Notes: a model not told the origin generated them from the letters alone. Positions 42,507-52,212 are shown, counted from the first letter of the stretch. The stretch: 64,000 nt of DNA from Natrarchaeobius chitinivorans (GCF_003841505.1 NZ_REGA01000003.1:265941-329940), one strand, 5' to 3'. Made by a program: numbers and translations.

Positions 42507-43274
42507 TCAGCCGGTACCGTAGAGCTGTGCATGCTCCGTACAGAAGGTGGGGTCGCGCAACTGCGCCCCGATCAGGTCCTCGTGATAGTGTGCGTTGAAG
42601 AGTCGACACTCCGGCCGGTCACAGAACCCCTCGCCCGTCTCGAGGTAGTGATAGGCCTGAAGAGCGTACCCTTTCAGGGCGTCGGTCGTCCGCGGATCGT
42701 CCTCGATCAGAAACTCCCCGTCGACCTGGTTCTCGAGGACCTCACGCGGCGGGGCGTCGCCGGACAGTAACGCGTGGCGTTGCTTTTCCTTGTAGTACGA
42801 TTCGGGCTTTGCAGGTGCCTCGTACAGCCCCGGAACGGAAACCAGCGCCGGCTGTCCGAGGACGTTCACTCGCTTGTGCCAGCGGCCGTCGTGGTCCCCC
42901 CACGTTCCGATTGCCCGATCGAGGACGGCGACGTGAGCCGTCTCGAGGCCGCGCTCGTCGTCCGGCAGCGCCGCGTTGAGCGCCCGCTGGACCTGCAGAC
43001 CGTCGTAGAGGACACCTCCCTCTCGTTCGGGGTTGTCCAATGCACGTTCCTCGTAGCGGATCGTCCCGAGCATCGTGTTTCCCGTCGACCGGTCGTACGG
43101 GGACGTTACGCGCGCCTCCGCGAACTGCTCCGGAAGATCGTCGGTCCGGTGAACGTCGAGAACGCGATCGCGGACCGTGAGTTCGGCGTCGACGCGGGTC
43201 TCGAGCCAGTCGGCGATCTCGTCGACGTCGGCGACGGTCGAGGGGGCGCGATAGAGAGTCACTCGATCGACCAT
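42507..43274 (-). CDS. Conserved haloarchaeal protein with a C-terminal Cys/His cluster (255 aa)
   Basis: Not assigned with confidence; possibly a haloarchaeal DUF (DUF7001 or a DUF6775-like putative metallopeptidase). The N-terminus V-T-L-Y-R-A-P-S-T-V-A-D-V and middle R-Y-E-E-R-A-L look conserved. The C-terminus has F-C-D-R-P-E-C-R-L-F-N-A-H-Y-H-E-D-L then F-C-T-E-H-A-Q-L-Y, which resembles the zinc-binding tail of archaemetzincins, but no H-E-x-x-H is present. Gap 42267-42506 contains nothing I can name. Confidence 0.6.
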   Translation of the reverse strand: MVDRVTLYRAPSTVADVDEIADWLETRVDAELTVRDRVLDVHRTDDLPEQFAEARVTSPYDRSTGNTMLGTIRYEERALDNPEREGGVLYDGLQVQRALNAALPDDERGLETAHVAVLDRAIGTWGDHDGRWHKRVNVLGQPALVSVPGLYEAPAKPESYYKEKQRHALLSGDAPPREVLENQVDGEFLIEDDPRTTDALKGYALQAYHYLETGEGFCDRPECRLFNAHYHEDLIGAQLRDPTFCTEHAQLYGTG

Positions 43275-43331
43275 GTACTACCTAGTCGTACCACCGGGTG
43301 AAACCCTTGCGGTCGGCCGTCGATCGAGGGA

Positions 43332-43595
43332 TCAACTACCGATGCTTGCAGTCGTTTCGGAGACGGCTTCGAGGAGGTGACGTTCGCGCACGCGGTCGCC
43401 GGCCTGCATCGCCTTCCGGGCGGCGTTGTCCGCGAGCAACGCGAGGTCGCTCGCGGCGTATCCGTCGGTGTACTCGACGACGTCGTCTCAGCGGCAGTTC
43501 TCGGCGGCCGGCCGCGGAGGTGGACCTCGAGAATCGCCCTTCGTGCGCCGGGATCCGGCGGCATCTCGATCCGTTCGTCGAACCGACTTGATCGC
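43332..43595 (-). pseudogene. AAA+ ATPase C-terminal fragment, frameshifted
   Basis: The minus strand encodes R-S-S-R-F-D-E-R-I-E-M-P-P-D-P-G-A-R-R-A-I-L-E-V-H-L, the end of a CDC48/FtsH-type AAA domain. It then continues in another frame with D-D-V-V-E-Y-T-D-G-Y-A-A-S-D-L-A and L-A-D-N-A-A-R-K-A-M, the lid domain, ending at the TGA 43332-43334. The Walker A and B parts are absent. Both truncation and frameshift mark it as a relic. Confidence 0.65.
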
Positions 43596-43608
43596 ACGAC
43601 GGTTGTAC

Positions 43609-43643
43609 GATCAGCGTGTAAATAGTTCCAGTTGTTACTACAA
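43609..43643. mobile_element. Right half of a family A MITE
   Basis: GTACGATCAGCGTGTAAAT followed by AGTTCCAGTTGTTACTAC matches the complement of the CTATAGTAACAACTGAA end of family A. The other end is missing. It sits exactly between two gene relics. Confidence 0.5.
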
Positions 43644-43644
43644 T

Positions 43645-43923
43645 CCAGGCATGCATCGATCTCTCACAGCACGTCCGTTCGAGCGAGGGGATCGAGTCCA
43701 GCGGAACCGCAAAATCCGAGATACTGGCGCTCGCGGAGTTAGACGTCATCTCGGACGGGACGCAGACGCACCTCGAGGAGGCGGTCGGATTTTGGAACGT
43801 CCTCGCCCACCAGACGGAACCATCGATCACGACGTCGTCTACCGCGTCCTCCACGACGATCTCGAGTGGTTCGAACGGTTTCAGCAGGAAGGCGCGACGT
43901 GGCTCAAGAGCCGAAACTCGTGA
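43645..43923 (+). pseudogene. HepT-like toxin (DUF86) relic
   Basis: One frame reads A-C-I-D-L-S-Q-H-V, L-A-L-A-E-L and V-G-F-W-N-V-L-A-H-Q-T; the next frame continues I-D-H-D-V-V-Y-R-V-L-H-D-D-L-E-W-F. This is the C-terminal part of a HepT minimal-nucleotidyltransferase-partner toxin. The active motif R-x4-H-x-Y appears as W-x4-H-x-T, so both Arg and Tyr are lost. The frame shifts between them and the N-terminus is missing. No MNT antitoxin is nearby. Confidence 0.65.
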
Positions 43924-43963
43924 GACGTCGTGTCGTCCCCCGGATGACGCGCTTGAGACGACG

Positions 43964-44893
43964 TCAGTCGTCGGCGGGTTGCGCTCGAGAGGTGAGTTCG
44001 ACTTCAGGCGCGTCGATCTCGAGTTCGTCGAGCGCGACCTGGGCGGCGCGTTTGCCCGAGACGAGCATGGCACCGAAGGTCGGACCCATCCGCGGCAGGC
44101 CGTAGGTGGTCGCGGTCGCCATGCCGGTCGCGATCAGCCCCTCGTGGACGAGACCGGTGTGTTCGACGACGGCGTCTTCTGACTTGCCGACCCACATCGA
44201 GTCGTGGCCGGGCGAGTCGTGGCCGGGCGCACCGTAGGTGTCGTCGTCGGTCTGGTCCATGACCTTTCCGCGCTCTTTTGCGTCCTGAATACCCGGCGCG
44301 TCGAGGACGCCGCGCTCGTCGAGTTTGGTGATTGCCATCGCGTCGTGGCCGGTGGCGTCGATGACCAGATCCGCCTCGACCGCGATCGGATCGACGCAGG
44401 TGATCTCGCGGGGCAGGGCGTGAACCGGCGTCCAGTTCATGACGATCCCCGAAACCTTGTGATCCTCGCGGATGACGATATCCGTAAACTCGGTCATGTT
44501 CTGCATCTTCGCGCCCGCGTCACAGGCGGCCTTGATCAAGCCGGAACAGGCCTCCGGACCGTTCGCGACGTACAGTCCCTCGCTGTCCTGGGACTGCTTG
44601 TAGGAGACGTCCAGTTCCTCGAGGACCTGCTGGGCGGGATCGCGCACGGTGACCTTGTTCATCAGGAAGCCGCCGAGCCAGAAACCGCCACCGAGGTAGT
44701 TGTTCTTCTCGACGACCATCACTTTCACGCCGCGCTCGGCGAGTTCTTTCGCGGCCGTCAGCCCCGATGGCCCGCCGCCGACGACGATCACGTCCGAATC
44801 CGAGAAGTCCATGAACTCCTCGGTCCACTCCTGGCCGATCGCTCGTGTGACGTCCGCTTCGCCGACCTGACTGAACTGCTCGAAGTCGCTCAT
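43964..44893 (-). CDS. thi4: Thiazole synthase Thi4 (ADP-thiazole, thiamine biosynthesis)
   Basis: 309 residues. NAD-binding Rossmann protein that makes the thiazole part of thiamine. G-G-G-P-S-G is at 39-44, E-K-N-N near 62 and [10 protein letters not shown] at 66-75. Residue 166 is Cys in I-T-C-V-D-P-I, where yeast and Haloferax Thi4 have the essential cysteine and methanogen enzymes have His. A 15-bp repeat codes P-G-H-D-S twice near residue 245. Start ATG 44891-44893. Confidence 0.95.
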   Translation of the reverse strand: MSDFEQFSQVGEADVTRAIGQEWTEEFMDFSDSDVIVVGGGPSGLTAAKELAERGVKVMVVEKNNYLGGGFWLGGFLMNKVTVRDPAQQVLEELDVSYKQSQDSEGLYVANGPEACSGLIKAACDAGAKMQNMTEFTDIVIREDHKVSGIVMNWTPVHALPREITCVDPIAVEADLVIDATGHDAMAITKLDERGVLDAPGIQDAKERGKVMDQTDDDTYGAPGHDSPGHDSMWVGKSEDAVVEHTGLVHEGLIATGMATATTYGLPRMGPTFGAMLVSGKRAAQVALDELEIDAPEVELTSRAQPADD

Positions 44894-44979
44894 ACAACTA
44901 GGTGGTAACAGTCGGTGGTGAAAAGTCTGTCGTGACGGTCGTCCGGATAGACAGCCGTACGAGAGGTTCGGACGGGCCG

Positions 44980-45891
44980 TCACTCGTCGATCCGCGGTTC
45001 TCGAGCGGCGTCGACGACCTCGAGATCCTCGTCCAGGTGCGCGACGAACGACTCGTCCGCGAGGTCGATCCTGACGCGAAACCGCCAGGGGTCGGTCTCG
45101 AGGACGGTCGTCGCGTCGTCGGTCACCGCCCACGGGAGTTCCCACGCCGGAATCTCGGTGAGGTCCAGCCCGTGATCGTAGTAGAAGGCGACGGTCGCGG
45201 GGTGATAGAGCAGTACCCCTGACACCGGCACGTACTGGAAGCCGGTGCAGTCGGTGCAGTGGTAGACGACGTACGGCTCGAGGTCTCGGGTGTCGTGGAG
45301 CGAGGGGAGCGATCCGTCGCCTTCGTGGATCTCCGGGCTGACTTCCCGCGCACACCACGGACACTGGCCTGAAGTCATCGAGTCCAGTATCGTCCGGGTA
45401 CGCCGGTGAACGGCCTCGAGGATCGCGGTCCGATCGCGGTCGACGAGCCCGTGGGAGGGCACGTAGACGTCGGTGTACGTGGCCTCGCAGGAGAAACACC
45501 GGACTCGAAAGAGCGTCTCGTAGCGGTAGGCCTCGATCGAGTCGCCACAGCGATGGCAGTCGGTCCCGACCGCGAAGCGGTCGACGGCCGACCCCGCCTC
45601 GTCCGTGAGGTGACCGGCGACGAGCGTCCGGTAGAGTACCAGGCCGGGCCACCGCAGTCGATACCCTTCGTCCTCCTTCGCGACGTAGTTACCCACCAGT
45701 TTCGTCAGGTGGTAGTTGAATCGCCCGGAGTCTCGGATACCCACTCGAGATTTGAGGTCGGCGTAGGAAAGCCGCGGAATGCCGGTTTCCGGTGACGCGG
45801 TCGCGGAACCGAGTTCCTCGAGGATGCGGACGCGGGTTTCGTCCGCGAGCAGCGAGAACGCTGCGTCCGTATCGAGAGATTCGTCCGTCAT
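44980..45891 (-). CDS. ArsR-like winged-helix regulator with zinc ribbons
   Basis: 303 residues. The N-terminal ~95 residues are an ArsR-type HTH ([17 protein letters not shown], then [12 protein letters not shown]). Next is a zinc ribbon C-H-R-C...C-F-S-C near 110-135, a second C-P-W-C...C-T-D-C near 175-220, and an unknown C-terminal domain. A common haloarchaeal architecture of unknown target. It lies 90 bp upstream of thi4 on the same strand. Confidence 0.8.
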   Translation of the reverse strand: MTDESLDTDAAFSLLADETRVRILEELGSATASPETGIPRLSYADLKSRVGIRDSGRFNYHLTKLVGNYVAKEDEGYRLRWPGLVLYRTLVAGHLTDEAGSAVDRFAVGTDCHRCGDSIEAYRYETLFRVRCFSCEATYTDVYVPSHGLVDRDRTAILEAVHRRTRTILDSMTSGQCPWCAREVSPEIHEGDGSLPSLHDTRDLEPYVVYHCTDCTGFQYVPVSGVLLYHPATVAFYYDHGLDLTEIPAWELPWAVTDDATTVLETDPWRFRVRIDLADESFVAHLDEDLEVVDAAREPRIDE

Positions 45892-45927
45892 CGATTGGTG
45901 TTCGTCATCGATTGGTGTTCGTCATCG
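45888..45927. repeat. 17-bp direct repeat at the start of the ArsR-like gene
   Basis: TCATCGATTGGTGTTCG occurs twice in tandem and then begins a third time. The first copy contains the ATG of the gene; the second contains an ATG out of frame. Copy-number change would move the promoter relative to the start. Confidence 0.6.
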
Positions 45928-46046
45928 GTGGCATTCGATCGTGGTCCTCCCGGAGATGGATCCTCCGGCGACCGCCGTCCCGGACGGCCGGCGTACCGCC
46001 GGTATCCTGCTGGGACGACCGTTGTTTCTCTGTATAGTGCACTCGA

Positions 46047-47417
46047 TTACGATGAAACCGGGTGATCGTCTCGGAGACTTCGTTCGTCGCTGTCGCGTTC
46101 GGCCGGTTCGAACGGGCTCCGGAGAACGATCGTCTCTTCCCGGTCCGGTCCGACGCCCACCGCGAAGATCGGACACTCGAGGTCGTCTCGCACGTACTCG
46201 ACGTAGGCTCGAGCGGCCGCCGGCAGAGCGTCGTACCCGTCGTCGGCGACCGCCCACCAGTCGCGGTCGGACCACGTCTCGAAGCGCTCGTATCGCGGCG
46301 TACACCGCCGCCACTCCTCGACGGTCGACGGCGGCGTTCGCAGGGTTTCGCCGCCGAGTTCGTAGGCCGTACAGACCCGAAGCTCCTCGAGTCCGGCGAG
46401 GGCGTCGACGTGATTCAACGCGAGCCCCGTAAAGCCGTTCAGCCGCGCCGAGGCCCGAAGCATCGGGAGGTCGAGCCAGCCGATCCGGCGAGGGCGGCCG
46501 GTGACGGTGCCGAAGCCGCCGACTGCGTCCCTGAACTCGGCGGCGACTTCCTCGTCGAACTCCGTCGGCAACGGACCGTTCCCGACCCGGCTGAGGTAGG
46601 ACTTCACGACGCCGATCACGTGGCCGTCCGCGACCATCGACGGACTCACGCCCGTGCCGACGATGGCACCGCCCGCGGTCGGATTCGACGAGGTGACGAA
46701 CGGAAACGTCCCGTGGTCGACGTCGATGTGGGTTCCCTGGGCACCCTCGAACAGGATCGTGCTCCCCTCGCGCGAGCGCTCGGTGAGGTACTCGCCGACG
46801 TCGACGATCATTCGCTCTTCCTCGAGTCGCCTGCCGTAGGCTCGATACGTCTCGAGCAGGTGATCGGCGTCGAACGCGTTCCCCGGTTCGATCTCTGAAG
46901 TGTTCTCGGCGATCCGTCGTGCCCGGTCCGCCGCGGACTCGAGGCGGGTTCGGAGGACCGACGAGGAACGCAAGTCCGCGATCCGAATCCCGCGACGGCT
47001 CGCCTTGTCCTCGTAAGCGGGGCCGATACCGTTTCCGGTCGTCCCGACCGCGGTCGCGTGCTCGCTCCTCGAGGATTCCGTCGCTTCGTCCAGCAGTCGG
47101 TGGTAGGGTAATACCACGTGCGCCCGTCCGGAGACGCGGATATCGGGATCGAGACCGCGTTCTCGTAGCCGTCGGATCTCGTCGAACAGCGTCTCGAGGT
47201 TCACGACGCAGCCGTTGCCCAGCACGCCGGTTTTTCCCCGGACGACGCCGCTGGGGAGCAGCCGAAGCGCGTACTCCGTCCCGTCCTCGGAGACGGTGTG
47301 CCCGGCGTTGTCCCCGCCCTGGTAGCGAACGACGACGTCCGCGCCGTCGCCGAAGACGTCGACGATACCACCTTTGCCCTCGTCTCCCATCTGGGAGCCG
47401 ATTATCGTTGCATTCAC
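46047..47417 (-). CDS. purA: Adenylosuccinate synthase PurA
   Basis: 456 residues. Makes adenylosuccinate from IMP, aspartate and GTP in AMP synthesis. The family start S-Q-M-G-D-E-G-K-G is at residues 8-16. Next come G-G-D-N-A-G-H-T near 34-41, the IMP loop T-T-G-N-G-I-G-P-A-Y-E-D-K-A, the F-E-G-A-Q-G motif, and P-R-R-I-G-W-L-D near 320. GTG start. Single gene, convergent with neither neighbour. Confidence 0.95.
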   Translation of the reverse strand: MNATIIGSQMGDEGKGGIVDVFGDGADVVVRYQGGDNAGHTVSEDGTEYALRLLPSGVVRGKTGVLGNGCVVNLETLFDEIRRLRERGLDPDIRVSGRAHVVLPYHRLLDEATESSRSEHATAVGTTGNGIGPAYEDKASRRGIRIADLRSSSVLRTRLESAADRARRIAENTSEIEPGNAFDADHLLETYRAYGRRLEEERMIVDVGEYLTERSREGSTILFEGAQGTHIDVDHGTFPFVTSSNPTAGGAIVGTGVSPSMVADGHVIGVVKSYLSRVGNGPLPTEFDEEVAAEFRDAVGGFGTVTGRPRRIGWLDLPMLRASARLNGFTGLALNHVDALAGLEELRVCTAYELGGETLRTPPSTVEEWRRCTPRYERFETWSDRDWWAVADDGYDALPAAARAYVEYVRDDLECPIFAVGVGPDREETIVLRSPFEPAERDSDERSLRDDHPVSS

Positions 47418-47519
47418 GGAACCGGCTACTCGGGCTCACTCAATAGTCGTTCTGTGAAGCGCGATTCACAACGGGGCTTCGGCGCGTTCTCCGTCGAGAA
47501 GGGAGTGGTCGTCTCCGAG

Positions 47520-47957
47520 TCACTCGGTGACGATAACCGTCCCGACCATTCCGCCTTTGACGTGCGGTTCGCAGATGTAATCGTATCGCCCCGGGACCTC
47601 GAACGTGTGTTCGTACGTCTCTCGAGTGCCGAGGTACCCGCCGCGGTACTCGTGCCAGGCGCTCCGGGCGGTCTCTTCGTCCTCGTAATCTCCGGTCGCG
47701 AAGTACGCAGCGCCGTCGGGGAGCGTGTTTTCGAGGGCGGTGACGGTGTGATCCGCACCGCTCGTGTTCTTCCAGACGACCGGTTCGCCGACCGTCGTCT
47801 CGTACTCGACCGGGACGAACTCGTTTCGAGTCATCCCGATGTCACAGCTCTCGCCATCGCAGGGCTCGCTCTCGAAGGCGCTGAGGATGGACGTACAGCC
47901 CGCCAGCCCGCTCGAGGCGGCGGTTCCGACGGCCGCGAGGTAGACGCGCCGGTTCAT
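47520..47957 (-). CDS. Halocyanin-like blue copper lipoprotein
   Basis: 145 residues. The signal has R-R near the start and a lipobox L-A-G-C at 18-21, so the protein is probably lipid-anchored outside the membrane. The copper domain shows His in A-D-H-T-V-T near 69, and C-E-P-H-V-K-G-G-M with the Cys, His and Met ligands near 129-137. It probably carries electrons in the respiratory chain. ATG 47955-47957. Confidence 0.92.
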   Translation of the reverse strand: MNRRVYLAAVGTAASSGLAGCTSILSAFESEPCDGESCDIGMTRNEFVPVEYETTVGEPVVWKNTSGADHTVTALENTLPDGAAYFATGDYEDEETARSAWHEYRGGYLGTRETYEHTFEVPGRYDYICEPHVKGGMVGTVIVTE

Positions 47958-48182
47958 GGCTCGACTTGGGAGAGTCGAAATATAACCCCCCCGATTCGTT
48001 CTCGATTTGCTGGAATGGCGCTCTCGAGACGCTGATGCGACTGAATTCACGTGTCACCGGGATGATCGACTCGAGACGCGCTGAGACGGCCCGGGATGCG
48101 TCAGTACCGGCCGACTGTTTCCGTTCGTTTGCCCGTGTCGAAACGAAAACACGTAAGGTATCCGCCCGCCGAATCGCCGACT

Positions 48183-48908
48183 ATGCTTCCGCGGTTCGTC
48201 GGTCGATTGGGAGTCGCCGACGCAGTGACGATCGCCAACGCCGCCCTCGGCTTCGTCGCCGTCGTCGTCGCGTTCGTCGACATCGATCTGGCTGCGCGCC
48301 TCATCCTCCTCGCCGCGGTCGCGGACGGACTCGACGGAATCCTCGCGCGCCGCTACGGCGGCACCGAGGCCGGCCCCTACCTCGACTCGCTCGCGGACGT
48401 CTCCTCGTTCGCCGTCGCGCCCGCCGTCCTCGCGTTCGTCGTCGTCACCGACGGCCTCGGCATCGGCTTCGAGGCGGTGACCGGCGAGTTGCTCCTCGTA
48501 CTCGCGGTCAGCGCGCTGTTCGTCGCCACGGCCGTCACGCGACTCGGCATGTACACGGCGTACGACGTTACCGGCAGCTACACCGAGGGCGTCCAGACGA
48601 CGCTCGCGGCGACGATCCTCGGCGCGGCGATCCTCGCGGACGTCGCCGGCCCGTGGCTCGTCCTCGCGATCACGGGCGCGTTCTGTTACCTGATGGTTTC
48701 CCGGATCGAGTACCCCGACCTGCTCGCCCGCGACGCCGGAATCATGGGCGTCGTCCACGTCCTCGCGGTGCTCGCTCCCGGCTTCGCCAACCGGTCGTTT
48801 CCCTTCGCACTCCTGATACTCGGAATGGCCTACATGACGCTCAGTCCCTGGTTCTACTGGCGCGAGGACCCGCCGCCGGCGCAAACGGACGTGCATGGAA
48901 ACGCTTAG
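48183..48908 (+). CDS. CDP-alcohol phosphatidyltransferase (archaetidylserine/phosphatidylserine synthase type)
   Basis: 241 residues, about seven membrane segments. The CDP-alcohol signature D-G-x2-A-R-x7-G-x3-D-x3-D is complete (D-G-I-L-A-R...G-P-Y-L-D-S-L-A-D, residues ~56-77). Length and an N-terminal position of the motif fit the PssA-like archaeal lipid-headgroup enzymes. Exact headgroup cannot be read from sequence. ATG 48183. Confidence 0.85.
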   Translation: MLPRFVGRLGVADAVTIANAALGFVAVVVAFVDIDLAARLILLAAVADGLDGILARRYGGTEAGPYLDSLADVSSFAVAPAVLAFVVVTDGLGIGFEAVTGELLLVLAVSALFVATAVTRLGMYTAYDVTGSYTEGVQTTLAATILGAAILADVAGPWLVLAITGAFCYLMVSRIEYPDLLARDAGIMGVVHVLAVLAPGFANRSFPFALLILGMAYMTLSPWFYWREDPPPAQTDVHGNA

Positions 48909-48980
48909 GGCGATCCTGACACGACCGTAGCGTATGGACACTGTCACGCGTCGGCGTCGTCTCGCGACGAGGGTGAGAGC

Positions 48981-50375
48981 ATGAGCGAAGACGGGGCAAA
49001 CGGTGACGACGAGACCGCCGCCGAGGAGGAACACGAGGAGCCGTCGGTCGATCTCGAGGCCACCGAGAACCGCCTCGAGGCGTTCGAATCGGACCTCGAG
49101 ACGCTCGAGACCGACCTCGAGGCGGCCGAAACCGAAGACGACCTCGACGTCGTCGAGGCCGACCTCGAGTCGTTCCGAACGGACCTCGAGGCGGTCGAGA
49201 TCCCGGATCCGCCGGAAACCGACGACGAGGACGAAGACGACGAGGACGACGAACCAGCGGTCGAAGAGCAACTCCAGGACCGTCACGACGAGATCGAGGG
49301 CGATCTCTCGGACCTCGAGGACGACCTCGAGGACCAGCGGGGGCCGTACGCCGAAGACGTCGTGGGCGAAATCGACGGCGTCGGGAGTACGATCACGGGA
49401 ACGCGCTGGACCGTCGAGGGCGACGAGGAGCTGATCGACGCGGTCGACGCATTCCTCGCGGACGCGAACGATCTGCTCGGAAGCGACGTCTCGACCGCCG
49501 GCGATCTCGAGCCCGCAAGCGGTGCGGAACTCGGCGAGAAGGGCGACGAGGAGGGCAACGTCCCCGAACGACTCTCCGAGACGCTCGAGGAGGTCACCGC
49601 GGCGGTCGAGGCCGCGGACCTCGATCCCGACGACGACGCGGAGACGATCGCGGCGCTGCTCGAGGCGACCGACGACTTCGAGTCGGCCGTCGACGACGCC
49701 ACCGAGTGGACGGATCTCGAGGTGCGCGAACAGCTCCGGCGTGAGGGCTTTTACGACGTCCTCGATCACGTCAAGGACTTCCCGCCGGAGTGGCACGCGC
49801 TCAAGGTCCACGAGAAACGCGGCAACGTCGACCAGATCTTGCTGGCCTACGAGAGCCTCGATTCGGACTTCATGGAAGAACACTGCCTCGAGGCGCTCGA
49901 GCGGATGGGTCCCGAGGAGGCGATCGATCCGATGCTCCAGCAGGCAAACCGCAGAAATCAGGACGCAATGTGCATTCTCGGAAAGATCGGCGTCGCCGAC
50001 GACGACGTCGTCGACACCCTGCTCGATTACGTCGACTCCAACCCGGATCTCCAGAAACCGGCGTTCAGGGCGCTCGGCGAGATCGGGACCGAGGAGGCGG
50101 TCCAGCCGATCGCGAATCAACTCGCCGAGGACAACCCCGACGTTCGAAGCTGGGCCGCGCGGGCGCTCGGTCTGATCGGTGACACGCGTGCGATCGACCC
50201 GCTCGCGGACGTCCTCGAAGACGACGAGGAAGACCGCGTCCGGGCGAGCGCCGCGTGGGCGCTCAACCGGATCGGCACGGAGGCAGCCCTCGAGGTCGTC
50301 GCCGAGTACGCCGACGACCGGGCGTACCTCGTGCAGGCCGAAGCCGAACGGGCGAATCTCGAGCCGGCGGCCTGA
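48981..50375 (+). CDS. Acidic HEAT-repeat protein
   Basis: 464 residues. Residues 20-75 form an acidic coiled coil of 7-residue steps (L-E-A-F-E-S-D-L-E-T-L-E and so on). Residues 80-95 are almost pure Asp/Glu. Residues about 255-455 are HEAT-like repeats (A-L-E-R-M-G-P-E-E-A-I-D-P, A-L-G-E-I-G-T-E-E-A-V-Q-P, A-L-G-L-I-G-D-T-R-A-I-D-P). A scaffold or protein-binding role is probable; partner unknown. Starts 72 bp after the phosphatidyltransferase gene. Confidence 0.85.
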   Translation: MSEDGANGDDETAAEEEHEEPSVDLEATENRLEAFESDLETLETDLEAAETEDDLDVVEADLESFRTDLEAVEIPDPPETDDEDEDDEDDEPAVEEQLQDRHDEIEGDLSDLEDDLEDQRGPYAEDVVGEIDGVGSTITGTRWTVEGDEELIDAVDAFLADANDLLGSDVSTAGDLEPASGAELGEKGDEEGNVPERLSETLEEVTAAVEAADLDPDDDAETIAALLEATDDFESAVDDATEWTDLEVREQLRREGFYDVLDHVKDFPPEWHALKVHEKRGNVDQILLAYESLDSDFMEEHCLEALERMGPEEAIDPMLQQANRRNQDAMCILGKIGVADDDVVDTLLDYVDSNPDLQKPAFRALGEIGTEEAVQPIANQLAEDNPDVRSWAARALGLIGDTRAIDPLADVLEDDEEDRVRASAAWALNRIGTEAALEVVAEYADDRAYLVQAEAERANLEPAA

Positions 50376-50427
50376 CATCAAGTCACCGTCCTGATCTTTT
50401 TAAACGATCGGGCGGCCAGTCCGACCA

Positions 50428-52212
50428 ATGACTGCCCGTCGTATCGCCCTCGTCACGACTCTCGTTAGCGCCTTCCTTCTCGCGTCGGCCGTCGGTTCCG
50501 CGACTGCACTCGGAGCGCCAGCCACCGACCGAGACGAACTGACGACGAGTACCGACCCAGTCACAGACGGACTCGAGTGCGCTCCGCAGGCGGGATCTGA
50601 TTCAGATACCACGTGGGTTCCGGTTGACGGGACGGGTGCTCCGGCGAGCGAACCGCGGATCGTCGAACTCTATCCGAATCCCACTACGTACGGAAACGTC
50701 GGCGAGTACCTCGTCCTCGAGACGCCGACCGAGACGCGTCCGGCGAACTGGACGATCACCGACGGCCACACGACCGCGACGGTTCCCAACGAGAGCGTGG
50801 CCGGTCGGGTAGCCCTCAGCACCGATCCCGACGCGACGGCGGAGTTGACCGAGTATCCGGTTCTCGAACTCGAGGGGACCGTCCGGCTCGCAGTCGACGG
50901 CGACGAACTCGAACTCCGGAACGGAACCGAGACGGTCGACGCGGTCGCCTACGACAGCGCGCCGACCGCGGAACGCTGGTACCGACTCGAAGCCGATGCC
51001 CGCGGCGACGATGGGTCGATCGATCCCGCGGAGGGGCGGTGGCATCCGCGGGACGGCACCTGTTTTTCCGTTGCGACGGTCGCAGTCGATGAAGCGACGA
51101 CGTTCGTCCTTCCCGATTCGCCGGAAGTGCCCCTCGAGACGATCCGCGAGACCGACGACAGGCTCCTTCTCGGGGCCTACACGCTCACGTCTCCGGCCGT
51201 CGCCGAGGCGCTCGTCGACGCGGCCGGTCGGGGAGTCGACGTCGCGGTCCTCCTCGAGTCAGGACCGGTCGGCGGGACGCCTGCCGAAACGGAACCGATT
51301 CTGGACCGACTCGAGGACGGGGACGTCGGGGTGCGAGCGGTCGGCGGCGAGGGTGCGCGCTACCGATTCCATCACGCGAAGTACGCAGTGGTTGACGATC
51401 GGGTGCTGGTGACGAGCGAGAACTGGGGGCCGTCTGGAACCGGGGGCGAATCGAGTCGGGGGTGGGGCGTCCGTCTCGAGGATCCGGAACTCGCGGACGC
51501 GCTGGCGAAGACGTTCCGGGCCGACTACGAGGGGTGGGACACCGAAACGGGCGCGGCGTTTCGCTCGAACGCGACGTTCGTCGACGGCGACGGCGAGGAT
51601 CGGGACGTCGAGTTCGCCACGGATCACGGGCCGGAAACCGTTCCGGTCGACTCCGCCGAACTTCTGGTGACGCCGGACAACGCGGCGGGACGGCTCGAGG
51701 AACTGCTCGGCGACGCCGACGACGAAATCCTCGTCAAACAGGCGAGTATCGCCCCGGACGGCTCGGTCCTCGAGGAAACCCTCGCGGCCGCTCGCCGCGG
51801 GGTCGACGTCCGCATCCTGCTCGACGCGACCTGGTATCACGAAGACGAGAACGCGGAACTGGTCGCCGACCTCGAGCGTGCCGCCGCCGACGAGGACCTT
51901 CCGCTCGAGGCGAAACTGGTCGACGACAGGACGGACCGGTTCGAAAAGATCCACGCGAAGGGCGCCATCGTCGACGGCGAGGCGGCCGTCGTCGGGAGCG
52001 CCAACTGGAACGACAACGCCTTCGAGAACAACCGCGAGGTCCTCGTCGTCCTCCACGGCGAGTCGGCGGCGGACTACTACGCGACGGTCTTCGAGGCGGA
52101 CTGGGAGGGAGCGACCTGGCGTCTCCCGATCGGACTGAGTCTCGTGACCGTCGTTGCACTCGCCGGTGCGGCGGCTGTCGGCAGACGGTACGTTCGGTTC
52201 GGCGATCGGTGA
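50428..52212 (+). CDS. Secreted phospholipase D-like nuclease with lamin-tail-like domain
   Basis: 594 residues. A Sec-type signal peptide (1-29) is followed by a beta-rich lamin-tail-like domain (about 70-200: E-P-R-I-V-E-L-Y-P-N-P, G-N-V-G-E-Y-L-V-L-E-T). Two PLD motifs follow: H316 in H-H-A-K-Y-A-V-V-D-D and H509 in I-H-A-K-G-A-I-V-D-G, each with a later N-W. A C-terminal membrane helix (about 565-585) and short basic tail should anchor it with the catalytic part outside. Such proteins could cut DNA or lipids at the surface; the substrate is not shown by the sequence. Confidence 0.85.
   Translation: MTARRIALVTTLVSAFLLASAVGSATALGAPATDRDELTTSTDPVTDGLECAPQAGSDSDTTWVPVDGTGAPASEPRIVELYPNPTTYGNVGEYLVLETPTETRPANWTITDGHTTATVPNESVAGRVALSTDPDATAELTEYPVLELEGTVRLAVDGDELELRNGTETVDAVAYDSAPTAERWYRLEADARGDDGSIDPAEGRWHPRDGTCFSVATVAVDEATTFVLPDSPEVPLETIRETDDRLLLGAYTLTSPAVAEALVDAAGRGVDVAVLLESGPVGGTPAETEPILDRLEDGDVGVRAVGGEGARYRFHHAKYAVVDDRVLVTSENWGPSGTGGESSRGWGVRLEDPELADALAKTFRADYEGWDTETGAAFRSNATFVDGDGEDRDVEFATDHGPETVPVDSAELLVTPDNAAGRLEELLGDADDEILVKQASIAPDGSVLEETLAAARRGVDVRILLDATWYHEDENAELVADLERAAADEDLPLEAKLVDDRTDRFEKIHAKGAIVDGEAAVVGSANWNDNAFENNREVLVVLHGESAADYYATVFEADWEGATWRLPIGLSLVTVVALAGAAAVGRRYVRFGDR

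Noticed and set aside
48054..50381. 775-residue open frame antisense to the phosphatidyltransferase and HEAT genes
   Set aside because: It mirrors two well-supported genes and reads as low-complexity Val/Arg/Asp/Leu sequence.
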